Of a DNA stretch of 64,000 bases, positions 40,494 to 51,473 are shown one piece after another. The notes under the pieces were generated by a model, which was given only the letters and a program-made list of their open reading frames with translations, made no database searches and had not been told where the DNA came from. Position 1 is the first letter of the stretch; every line of letters starts with the position of its first letter. The stretch is taken from contig NW_017803268.1 of the NCBI RefSeq assembly GCF_001625305.1, positions 275,889 to 339,888 of the forward strand, written 5' to 3'. The translations under genes were made by a program, and so were the position numbers. The DNA comes from Branchiostoma belcheri. Lineage: Eukaryota > Chordata > Leptocardii > Amphioxiformes > Branchiostomatidae.

Positions 40494-43120
40494 TTAACAC
40501 TGAAATGGCATGAATATTGACGAAAAAGGTCCGAATTCAGCCGCTCGTACAAGCCGTTGCAGGAATATTTGCCTCAAAAAGTACAGATGCAAGGCTAAAA
40601 TGATTCTTTTCCGATAAATTAGTGATATTTTGGTAGTCGGGGAGATCCCCAAGGTCAAGAACGAGAGCGAGAAAGACATGAAGTAAAACCCCCATAAGAG
40701 CCCATCTCGTTTCCCCACTCGCGAAATGGCCGAATCTGGGAATGAGCGAGGCTTCTTTGGCGAGATACGAGGGGTTTCGGAACTGGGGCTCGAAAATGGG
40801 GGTGTGATAGGGGACGAATTTCCGCTTTTTCAATTTGCTAAAAATCCAACTTTTGACATTTTTCAGAGCCCCTTTTCTCAATATATACTCCTTACAGTCT
40901 CTGTTGTATTCCTGCCAAATCTCTTCCATAGCATTTCCTTCCTTCTCGAGTTATACGTAAAAATGTGTTTTTGCGATCAGCTGATCGCTTGCAGAACGTG
41001 CACTTAGCCTTGCAGAAGTGGAGTTTTCGCTGTCGAACACATTTCCATATGAATGAAAACCAAGCAGATGTCAGGAGGGAAGATCATGACTTAAGCTTAG
41101 GGATAGCCGTAGTCTACGCACAATAAACTAGTTTTTGAAGCTTTAGATTACGGATAACGATAAATTATGTCATATTGTGGGACATAAACTGGTCAATGAT
41201 CGATGAGACGGGTGAAATGTGATTACAATGTTGCCCCGTGCACGCAAGTGAGCGCCACTGACAGAGCGCCGCCTGTCGATGTCCTTGGTGCTGAAATGGG
41301 GGTCCCCATGCCGGGGACACCAGCGGGAAGACGCCGTGCGTACCTCGTGTGCTGCCGGAGCAGCTCGTCGCCTTGCAAACTCGCAGGCCCTGGGGTACGG
41401 TCCCGGTCCGATTAGTCAAAGTTACAATGTAGATTGTAGAGAATACTAGTGTTCACGGACGGTCTCACAGCGATGCCTAGCAGCGAATGAAAGTACTGCA
41501 GCTAACGTCACTTGTATGAGTCCATAGTCACTTGCAGACGGTCTCACAGCGACACCTGGCAACTGGCATCAGTAATGCAGTACGAATCTCGTCACCTTTG
41601 ATTGCTTGACATTGCACTGACGTTTCGTATGCCCAAATAAGGCATAATCGAGGATATTAATGATGTAATTAATAGAGTAGATGCTGATTGGTTTAGACCA
41701 TTTTAACGTCGCCGCGTATTCCCAAATAAGGACAGATGGTTTCCCTGTACTTCTGTATTAAAACAACAGTGAATGCAGTTTGTTGAACTTGAAGTTGAAG
41801 AAAAATATACCACTAGAAGAGGGAATTCTGTTTGATTGTGAGGCAGTTTGGCCTCCGGATCAAAACTAGAATTGACCAAACGGCCTTGTTGGTGGCGGGG
41901 AGCTGCGTCTCTGCGACGAGTGGGGCGAAAATAATGTACGGAGTCAAATAATCGCGACTGTTGAATTATACAGGTCAGGACACGAACTGAGTGAAACAGC
42001 AATGACGAGCTTCGTACTGCATTACTGATATCAGTTGCTAGGGGTCGCTGTGAGACCGTCTGCAAGAGCTACCGCATACGGCATTGGCCATGAGACAAAC
42101 GAATCTGAGACGGAATATTTTGGTGTAAGTAGCGTTATTTGAGTGAAGTTGCCTTGTATTCTTCTTCATATTGGTTTAGATATTCAAGGATTTAGCCACA
42201 CGACTCTGGAGGATTCCATTCTTGAGAAAATGTGACTAGAAGTTTGTCAATTCCACTAGTGACGTCATGTGCAGTACTTCAATCGCTGCTAGGTGTTGCT
42301 GTGAGACCGTCCGTGAATACATGTACATGTACTAGTATTCTCTACAGTCTACATTGTAACTTTGACGCATCGAACCGGGACCGTACCCCAGGGCCTGCGA
42401 GATGGCAAGGCGACGAGCAGCTCCGGCACCACACGAGGTACTAGGTACGCACGACGTCTTCCCGCTGGTCTCCCCGTTTTGGGGACCCCATTTCAGTAGG
42501 CTACGGCTATCCACAAGCTTAAGTTATCTTGTGATCTTCCTTCCTGACATCTGCTTGGTTTTCATTTATATGGAAATGCCTTCGACAGCAAAAACTCCAC
42601 TTCTGCAAGGCTGAGTGCACGTTCTGCAAGCGATCAGCTGATCGCAAAAACACATTTTCACGTATAAGTTGAGAAGGAAGGAAATACAATGGAAGAAATT
42701 AAGCAGTGATATAATAGATACCGTAAGGAGTATACTCTGAAAGCAAGAGTCTCGAAAGATGCCAAAAGTTGAATTTTAATGAAATAGGAAAAGCGGAAAT
42801 CCGTCCCCTATCACACCCCCATTTTCGATCTCCCGTTCCGAAAACCCTCGTATCTCGCTAAAGAAACCTCGCTCATTCCCAGATTTGGCCATTTCGCGAG
42901 TGGAGAAACGAGATGGGCTCTTATGGGAGTTTTACTTCATGTATTTATCGCTCTCGTTCTTGACCTTGGGTCTCTCCCCGACTACCAAAATATCACTAAT
43001 TTATCGAGAAACCTTCATTTTAGTCTTGCATCTGTTCTTTTTGAGACAAACATTTCTACAACAGGTGGTACGAGCGGCTGAACGGAGGTTTTTCGTCAAC
43101 ATTTCTGCCATTTTAATGTT
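40494..43120. mobile_element. 2.6-kb foldback element with ~1.1-kb arms
   Basis: The left arm (about 40494-41593) and right arm (about 42003-43120) are imperfect inverted copies; for example AGCGAGGCTTCTTTGGCGAG against CTCGCTAAAGAAACCTCGCT, and GACGGTCTCACAGCGA against TCGCTGTGAGACCGTC. The spacer is about 410 bases. It has more CpG than the surroundings and no convincing protein. It starts about 240 bases after the DAGL poly(A) signal. Confidence 0.85.
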
Positions 43121-43319
43121 GAAACAAAGTTACACAACTATAAATAAAGATTGAGGTTGAATGGTATTAATGAACAATGTTTGTAAGGCAAATATAGTTA
43201 AAATGGTATAATTTTAATTGTGTTGTATTTTGAAATAAATTATTCAAAATAAACTACAATACGTTTTAATACATAAATACTACTGTTAGTATTCTGTCTT
43301 CTGTATAATGGTAGTGTGT

Positions 43320-43361
43320 CCAAAAAGTGGTCGTTTATTCTATTAACCGACCACTTTTTGG
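43320..43361. repeat. Short hairpin CCAAAAAGTGGTCG
   Basis: CCAAAAAGTGGTCG and CCGACCACTTTTTGG are inverted around a 13-base loop. Similar AAAAAGTGGTC words occur at 27030. Confidence 0.7.
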
Positions 43362-43492
43362 TTTTGAGGTTACGGCCTGATAACCAATGGCAAATGGAGC
43401 CTTCTGATAGGTCAATTTCTTCTGGCTATGTGATAATGCGTTTAAAGCTTAACAAAGAAATGCAAATTATGTTGAAATGCAAATTACTCAAT

Positions 43493-43891
43493 TGAGAAAA
43501 TGCAAATTATGGTGATTTCTTATCAGGTGGTGAGAGCACGCGGCAGCAAAATGGCTGGTGTACAGGACATGGAAGAACTCGGTGGTTAAAATTCGTCTTT
43601 TTAATACGAGCTGCGTCCGTTTAAGGAGGTGAGTCGCACTTAACATATTGCCCTTTATGTTCTCATAACTACTAGCATTTGGGAGGAACTTGTTGAAATG
43701 AAGGTAAAACACAGAATTTTGTGAATCATGTTTTGCGCCGGTGACGATTGCAGTAAAGACGCTGTTCGAGAGCGATTTTTTCATGTCCTCTTTGAAATAA
43801 CATGACTCTACGTTAGATACGCTCGTTTTATTACCTTCGCCAAGAAGGTTATGTTTTCGGAGGCGTTCGTTCGTTCGTATGTGTGTGTGTG

Positions 43892-43925
<34 letters not shown>

Positions 43926-44640
43926 GACACAATAACTTGAGAAGGCTTTTATAGATTTTCTTCATATTAGGTATGTGGGTAGGTCTTATGCCCTAGAAAT
44001 GATTAGATTTTGGACCCCCTGGCGGCTTGATATAGGACTGCAACGGGTTTTCTGGTCGGTGTGCAATCTAACTTAATTAGTTAATTAAGAAAATGCAAAT
44101 TATGGTGATTCCGTATCAGGTGGTAAGACCACGCTGCAGCAAGATGGCTGCTGTGGTTGGACAGGGAAGAACTCGGTGGTTAAAATTCGTCTTTTAAGAC
44201 GACCTACGTCCGTTTAAGGTGGTGAGTCGCATTTAACATTGTCCTTCTCGTGACTATTTGGGCCTAACTTGTTGCAATGAGATGAAGCTAAAATACAGTA
44301 CTTAGTATGGCGGAATTATTTGCGCCGGTGACGATTCCCCGTGTTTAAGCCTGCACTTAGTAAAGCCGCTGTTCAGGGGCGCCTTTTTATGTCCGCTTTG
44401 AACTAACATGACAATACATTAGATACGCTCGTTTTATTACATTTGTACCTTCGCCAAGAAGGTTACGTTTTCAGAGGCGTTCGTGTGTGTCTGTTAACAC
44501 GATAACTCGAGAAGGCTTAAATGAATTGTCTTGATATTTGGTAGGTGGGTACATGTAGGTCTTGATGAGACCTCGAAATAATTGGATTTTGGGCCCCCTG
44601 GTGGCTTGATATGGTACTGCAGCAGAACTTTTGATATCTC
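43493..44640. repeat. Tandem duplication of a ~590-bp dispersed repeat
   Basis: GAAAATGCAAATTATGGTGA, AAGAACTCGGTGGTTAAAAT and CCTTCGCCAAGAAGGTTA recur in order starting at about 43496 and 44091. The first copy includes a (GT)n tract (43880-43925). Confidence 0.8.
43880..43925 (+). repeat. (GT)n microsatellite
   Basis: Simple dinucleotide tract within the dispersed repeat. Confidence 0.95.
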
Positions 44641-45450
44641 ATGATCTAGACATACTAGGGGCACAAGATTTGGATGATAGGTAGGTCTTGTGCTGGGGAG
44701 GAGTGACATAAGTTTGGGCCCCCTAGCGGATTGCTCTGTAACTGGGGGGCATTTGTTGAAAAATATTTTAAGGAGGATAACTCAATAACCCGTTTAGGAA
44801 TCGTCGTGATTATTTGTCTGTAGATAGCTTCAGTGATGCTTGACATAATCAAATGACAAATATGCAAATAAGGATCTAATTTGCATATATATAATATACC
44901 ATTCAATCTGCCTGATCCAAGTAGATGCAAAGGGAGGTAGTTAGCAATGCTGGTCATCAAAGCAGTAAAAATTGAGTTGTCAAAGAGGGTACCCTGGTCA
45001 TCATTTCATTTTTATTTTGCACGCAAAATTGAATGCCATATCAGTCATACCACAGTGCAAGAAATATATATAATACAGCTCACGATGCACTTCAGATGGC
45101 ATGTATTGTGCTCTCATTGTGCTCTGCTTGTGTTAATACAACTGTATGCAATACACTTCACAAGACATGTATTTGCATCATAAGTTAGATCTACGGTACC
45201 AGTACTTCTCAACATTGTATTGGGAAGTGTGGTACACAATATTTGTGAAAACTGCTTAAACTGACATGCTGTGTCTTGTAAAATAAAATGTCCATACAAA
45301 TATATATTATTTTGTATAAAATATAGACTCCACTTAGCACCATTTGACAATGATTCGCTCAGAGCCGTTTGATTTCATAAACTACAATATCTTTTGATAA
45401 ATATAGGCTCTAGCTCATTGTTATAAATAGAGAATGTCAATGCTGGATAT
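44641..45450. other. Intergenic, downstream of the PDZ-like gene
   Basis: Tail of the dispersed repeat followed by AT-rich sequence that should include the 3' UTR of the minus-strand gene; minus-strand AATAAA is present at 45008-45013. No other gene seen. Confidence 0.4.
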
Positions 45451-48035
45451 TCAGGGGCGCCAGCATGAAGTGAAAGCCCTGCGGCAGCGTGAGAAGAAAG
45501 CGGCCACACGTCTCCACTTCCTGACAGGGTGGACCTGCTGCTGAGTGTCGCCGATCTCCTGTGTCTTCTCCTCATCTTCTCTTGACTCCTCATCTTCACT
45601 AGTGTCCTCATCTTCACTAGTGTCCTCATCATCACTAGTGTCCTCATCATCACTAGTGTCCTCATCACTAGACTCCTCATCACTAGTCTCCTCCTCATCA
45701 GTAGGTACCGGCTCACTGATCAGGCTCTGCAGTGTGGTCGGTGTGGACATTTCACAGTCCAGTGGATCGATCTCGATAAGGGGATCCACTGATGTGTTCA
45801 GGACATCTAACAGTTCTGAGTCCGTCAGGCCACGTACCGACAGGCCGTCAATAGCGATCAGTCGTCCGACTGGCAGGGTTGCTTGTCTGTCGACTGCGCC
45901 AGTGCGAAAGTACAGCCTGTGCAACTCCTCACCACCACCAAACAGCTCGTCCAGGATCACATCATCATCAGCCAGGAAGCGGAACCACTCTCCCAGGCTG
46001 TCTCTGTACAGCACAAAGCCCTCACATCTGGCAGTCTCTGGTAGAGGGACGGGAGTGCTGTCAGTGGTCTCGCCTGTGTGGTCTCCATGGTGAAGCCTGG
46101 GTGGTTTTTGAGTGTCCTCATCACTAGTGTCCTCATCACTAGTGTCCTCATCACTAGACTCCTCATCACTAGACTCCTCATCACTAGTGTCCTCATCACT
46201 AGACGACTCCCCATCAGTAGATACCTGGGGTGTACCAGTAACCACACCGGCAGCTGAGGGGGTGGAGGTGGGCTGTTCTGTCAGCTGCTCCAACTCTGCC
46301 TTGTCCTTTTGGACAGAAGATCGGAGACTGGGGAAAAAAACATCATTCTTTAGATATGAAGAGGAAAAATTGAAATTTTTAACCAATGAATAAAATGAAA
46401 TGATTGAAAAGTCATTTGTCATTTAGGATCATTTAGACTACAAGAAGGAATGAATCAAGTTGAGCTGATGCTGTAAGTACCTGATCAGAACCCTGTCAGC
46501 ATCTGGCAGTCCATGTGTGGGGATCCCACTGCTGACACCATGTGACTGACTGGACACCTGGGCCTCATGATCATAACCTTGGACCAGTTTGCTCACGTTA
46601 GCTGATCTGTAGATGAAACATTACAAGGTCAGGTTTTTAGCAACAACATAACTGTACAGATGGACAGTACTGTGTGAACTCAAGGATCTGCAAATATCAA
46701 TTGCCCGACTGCACTTGAAGCCCATTTTGTGACCCATAACACTACTGGTATGTTATAGTACATTGCTCCTACCATGGAAAACAACAAAGCTAAATAGACT
46801 GGCTTCTATCTGTGTAGATGGGATCCCCCCTCTCTTGTTCTAACTAAATCTGAACATTGTTAGTTAAACCCAACTAAACAGTTCTTACTCGCTAAACGAG
46901 CTGGCCGCATCACCCTCTTGCTCGGGCTATGTAGGAGAAGGAACACAAAGCAATAAGAACAACAAAACAGAGAAAAGCAACACAGACAAAGGGTAAACAT
47001 ATGCCTTAGGATAGTTCCATAAAATGAGCACCAAATAAGAAGTACATGATGTATGGTAGGAGAATATGTTAACAAGGCATGGACTGACTCTTTTGATAAC
47101 TTATTGTGAAGAAGAAATTTTGACGGGGGGAGGAGGATTTCAAACCCCTCTGGCTGGTGAAGATGAGAGAATACACAAACTGGCTTGATACTAATAACTT
47201 GGCCACACCGACTTGATTTTATGGATGACATCCGCGCGCGCATTGATTTTCGCCTGTTCTCAAAAAAAGAAGAAAAAAAGATAATGTCCTCCGAGGCTCA
47301 GGCCTGGGTAGTCCATGGTAGTTAGCAACAATACAGAGGTCGTAATTGAGGCTGCCGAAGCTCCAAGACTCAAGAACTCAGTAACGTTAAATACGTAGAG
47401 TGCAGATTCAAAAATTCCGCAAAAAGCCAACATGTGCCGGCTTGACGTATATGTCGCTATGTACTGCTGCAAATTCACAATACCAGCTTTGCATTCCTGT
47501 GCTTTAGTTGCATTTTTATTTCCGGCCATTTTTTTTTTTTATTCGCCCGTGTGCACTAGTTTAGGGGTCTTCAGAGGATGTCATCCATAAAATTAAGATG
47601 GTGTGGCCTAACTGGCATAACATACGACTTCTGACTGGCCATAAATGTTGTAGAAATGATAACTTACCTTCAAACTCCCCTGGTCACTCTCATGGGTCAG
47701 TTTTCTCCGGGTGGACTGGTCACCACCTCCAATCTGCAGTGAGTATAAGGACAACAAAACAAAATGAACTCCACATTTATTTAACATTATGATATTGTTA
47801 CGTCTTTGGAAATATGAGAGAAAAGCCTTCCCTGGTCTAGTTAAGCCATCATACTGAATGTTTGTACACTTTCTATTTCCTACCTCGGAATGAAGTTTGA
47901 TTTGGAAAACATGGCTTCTGCCAGTATTATTGTTCAGCAGACAAGGTTGAACTATCTCAGTGTATCAGCTAGTGTAGGACTTACCTCTACCTGACTCAAA
48001 TCGTTCTCGGTTGTCATCTTGCTCAGGGCAGACAT
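45451..48035 (-). CDS. PDZ-like domain protein with two acidic repeat tracts, 5 exons, 385 aa
   Basis: Not recognised as a named gene. Coding exons on the minus strand: 48035-47985, 47733-47668, 46926-46889, 46606-46481, 46327-45451. All junctions are GT..AG and phases join to 1158 nt. An in-frame TGA at 48083-48081 precedes the ATG. Residues 1-93 are polar and featureless. Residues 134-166 are an acidic repeat of DEDTS/DEESS units. Residues about 195-282 look like a PDZ fold: the stretch LPVGRLIAIDGLSVRGLTDS matches the L.VGD.I..VNG..V.GLT.. signature, followed by a helix (SELLDVLN) and a final strand. Residues 304-347 are a second acidic repeat (SDDEDT, SEDEDT). The tail is basic and aromatic (RKWRRVAAFFSRCRRAF). 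The S/T-D-E-E/D units fit casein kinase 2 sites. Probably a cytosolic scaffold; that is inference. Confidence 0.7.
45583..45700 (-). repeat. Coding minisatellite 2 (15/18-bp units, EDEDTS)
   Basis: Related units of 18 bases (plus-strand TCCTCATCTTCACTAGTG and TCCTCATCATCACTAGTG) and 15 bases encode EDEDTS, DDEDTS and DEESS. They share the core unit with minisatellite 1 on the other side of the PDZ-like domain, so unequal pairing between the two arrays could delete or duplicate the domain. Confidence 0.85.
46104..46203 (-). repeat. Coding minisatellite 1 (15-bp unit, DEDTS)
   Basis: Near-identical 15-base units (plus-strand form GTGTCCTCATCACTA) in tandem, with some ACTCC variants giving DEESS. 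They lie inside exon 5 of the minus-strand PDZ-like gene and keep the frame because the unit is a multiple of three. They encode residues of about 134-166. Confidence 0.85.
47201..47608. mobile_element. Family C MITE in an intron of the PDZ-like gene
   Basis: Ends GGCCACACCGACTTGATTTT and inverted ..AAAATTAAGATGGTGTGGCC. The interior words (CGCGCGCATTGATTTTCGCC, GATGTCATCCATAAAATTAA) match the copy at 55680-56104 in opposite orientation. Target duplication is not clean. Confidence 0.75.
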
Positions 48036-48083
48036 CGTGTCGTAGGGGGTTTTCTTCGGTAATTCGAAGTGCACTCGCTCTCA

Positions 48084-50700
48084 ACAGAACACCTACAGAG
48101 GTCATCAAATAAATCCACAAAAAGCAAGTGACTTTCTGGATTCCACTGGCGGTAAGACGTCTACATACGCTAAAACTCTCTACAAGATCTCAGAAATACC
48201 AAGAAAGACTTAACTTTCTTCCTGTAAGTGTAAAATGTCCTTACAAGCGATAATGACCTTGGGAATTTTGTGACCTTGCGATGACCAGATTGTTTAGAAC
48301 CCTGCGAACTTTTTGTGCTTCATTTCGACAGATATTTTGACATTTGTGCGGTCTATCAACCATAACGACATGTAAGTAACACTCGCACGTAATATATGAC
48401 AGAGATTTGCGACTTTTCTAGGATTTTTTTCGGTATTTTTCACCTAAAAGAGGAGAGAGAAAACTTCCCCACCTGGTTCGTGAGCACGAAACTTGTCGAA
48501 TGTGTAGAATTCGAACCCGCGTCCATGGCAACACGAGTAAACATGGCGTTCGAACGCATGGGAGGAATGAACCTGTGATTTGCGTTCTGAAAATGGAAAC
48601 ATCCGTCAAAAATCGTGCCGTACTGTGGACTTTTAGGAAAATATGCTTCCTTCTGAGGTAGAATTTTCATTATCAATAGGATTTCATCATTAGAATGGTT
48701 CTTTAGAGTACGATTGAGCGTTTACTTTACATTTAGTTGTGCCGTGTCTATCACCATCATTCCTGTCCACAGTAGCAATCGGGTCGCGGCTGTGACAGAA
48801 CTTGGTTGTGTGCTGTTGTGCGGGTGCAAAATGAGCTACAATGCTGAATCAGATGTACTTGTACTTGTGTCAAGGTTGTGGAAAGCTCTCTTAACTACAG
48901 CACCCCCAGTATCCGGTTGACTTTCTTGGATTCCTTCTGCCACGGCAAGTGTTTACATCCCCGAAGTTGTGGATGCCCCCCTCCCCCATTTGTTATTATA
49001 GGTGTGGACCTCTCCTTGGTGCTGAACTCACCATCAGTTCCATGTATTGCAGTATTTGCGTGAAAGTTGAGTTTGTTGTCCGTCAAGACCCCCATATTTT
49101 TCCTCCTGTTTCCCTATTTTTTACTGTTTTATATGTATTACGTATGTCATCTTTTCCCATAATGTTCAGTCAATATGAGATGTATTATTATTAATGTTGT
49201 TGAACTCATCAGATGTTTGAATAGTATTCTGTGTGTTCTGAGGTATTTTATGTGAGATGTGCTTCATGTGATTTTTCCATGGTCATGATATTCTATGTTT
49301 ACCTAATATGTTTACTTTTGATTGAATGTTGATTGTGATGTTGCTCTGTTTTTCATTTTCCCCACTCAGAAATGGCCTTGCCCCCGGCCCAAAGCAGGTT
49401 TTAAAACTCAAACAAATGATGTGAATATTGCAATGCATGATGCTCTGTTAGTAATTGTTAGGCACATGTACTAGTATGTGGCCTGTGATTTTTCTGAATG
49501 TGTATTTCTTTCACACCCCAGGGTTGAGATGCTGATACTGTATAGCTGGCACTGTGGGACCTGTCTCCTGTGTGTGCTGTGGGACCTGTCAGCTATCCTG
49601 TGTTCCTGTCTAAGTATTCATGGAGGATCTGCATGTGTTTCTGAGGGACCAGTGTCACCTATCTTAGCAAGAGAAGAGAGCATCGGACTTGACTGTGAGT
49701 TGGCTTTAATTTATAAACTCTTTCAAAAATGGGTCTGCATGCCGCAAAGCGTAATCAGCCATTTTAAGTTTGCATAATGGAAAGTCGGGTCAATCTATTC
49801 AGAGTTAAACTGTCATCTGTGTGATAAAACGTCCAGCCAGTACAAGTAAATTGTAACACGTGGTCGTTGCTTTAATGCAGCATTCTGCACCTTGCTATTT
49901 CAATTTTGCATAATTTGAGGTTGAACAACTCTGATTTAATATCAAATGTAATCTACGTGAAACCAACTTTAACAAAAAATGTAAATCGCGGTCACTGCCT
50001 TACAGAATTTAGCATGCAAAGCGCGATCGGGACCTCCCATGCAGACCCTTATAAATGACAATAAAAGATGTTGGGAAAGGGCATGTTTGCGATCTTCTGA
50101 ATTGTTCATTCTAAACGTCATTGCTGAAACTCAGCTAGGCCCTCCCTGCTATTTGTTGTCATTTCTGAAAGAGTTCACATTCCTAACATTTAGTTTAAGG
50201 TTGTGACTAATCTTTTATTGCAAATATGACGGAGAGCACAGTACGTTTTCCTATATAAGAGAGCACTTGTAATGATTGCCTGTTGTTTCATTCTGTATAG
50301 CAATGGGATATATTTTGAACAGCATTTGTGATCAAACTGTTTTCCCTGATATCTTCTTCATCATGATCCACATCCACCATTTAAAAAAAACATTTCTATT
50401 ATAATAATGAAACTGTGAAGAAAATGTACATATGGTGATACAAAACAAACGTTAAAGCAACACTGAATGTTTAATTAAATAAAAGCATTCAAAATGGAAA
50501 AAATTATGAGACAATTATGATGATGAATTCTTAGCTGTTCAATTTAATGTTTACTGGTGAAGAAGTACATGCACAGTGAAGATTTAGCATTTGTTGGTAT
50601 CTGACAAAAATGTTTTCTGATTTTTAGAATAATACTATGATTTGTAACATATGACAGTACAAAATGTAAACTTTACTTTCAAGGAAAGTCCAGAATATAA
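48084..50700. other. Intergenic, promoter side of the PDZ-like gene
   Basis: 48300-48660 is relatively rich in CpG and may hold the minus-strand promoter. 48925-49050 contains a repeat copy also found at 60330-60450. Further right it is AT-rich and no gene is recognised. Confidence 0.4.
48925..49050. repeat. Dispersed repeat copy (pair with 60330-60450)
   Basis: CCTTCTGCCACGGCAAGTGT, GATGCCCCCCTCCCCCATTT and TTGGTGCTGAACTCACCATC occur in the same order and orientation at 60330-60450. Confidence 0.75.
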
Positions 50701-51473
50701 AATGCTCAAAACAATGAAAAAACTGTGTGATGATTTGCCCTTTATTTATTTCTTTGGATTTGCCATAACAAGATGGAGGGGAAAAAGAAATTGTCTTGTG
50801 TGAAGAAATGACAATATATATGGTTATGCAATAAAAAAAACACACGAAGCATTCAAAGATGAATAATAAAATTTTTAAGCAATCAAACATGGTTAGAACA
50901 TTGAAAGAGACATTTTTGTGATAATCATGATCAAAGAAAAAACAACAACTATTCTTTGAATCATAATATCCACTTCTAACCCGGAGTGCTCTAAATCTAA
51001 GAATACAGTGATTTTACGTACTTTGCTATATTTTTCCAGTGCAATGTTCTTGGAATAATGAATTTGTGAAAAGCACACAAAAAGCATACAAATCTAGGCT
51101 CTGATTTACCTAAAACTCTATACATTTTTCTGGTTGTCAAATAAGAAATTAGATAACAAGCAGGATTATTCTTCTTAACAAAATATACAACTTACAACAC
51201 AATTATAGGCATTTTACAAACTTTTCTTTTAAGCAATGATGGAGTGGATTTCTGGGAAAGTACTTTGGTCACATAATGATTGTTAGGAATATGTCCTATT
51301 TCTTTACAGAAATTGGAAAAGGCAATGCTGTGCTTTCTTTCTGTAGAGTGAAATGTACTACAGGTAAGCTGTGTGTGATGTTTCAAAGGGAGGAATCAGC
51401 AAAACAAAACTGTCTACTAGTCTTTTTGCAAGGATTATAATTCCACTCAAGTTGCTTTCTACTTTCAATGCAG

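Noticed and set aside
45545-46093. 182-aa Ser-rich frame on the plus strand
   Set aside because: It is the antisense reading of the acidic minisatellites of the minus-strand gene; the Ser/Leu/Val pattern follows from the repeat.
49478-49777. 99-aa plus-strand Cys-rich frame
   Set aside because: It has an acceptor-like start (CACACCCCAG) but no partner exon or family match nearby.
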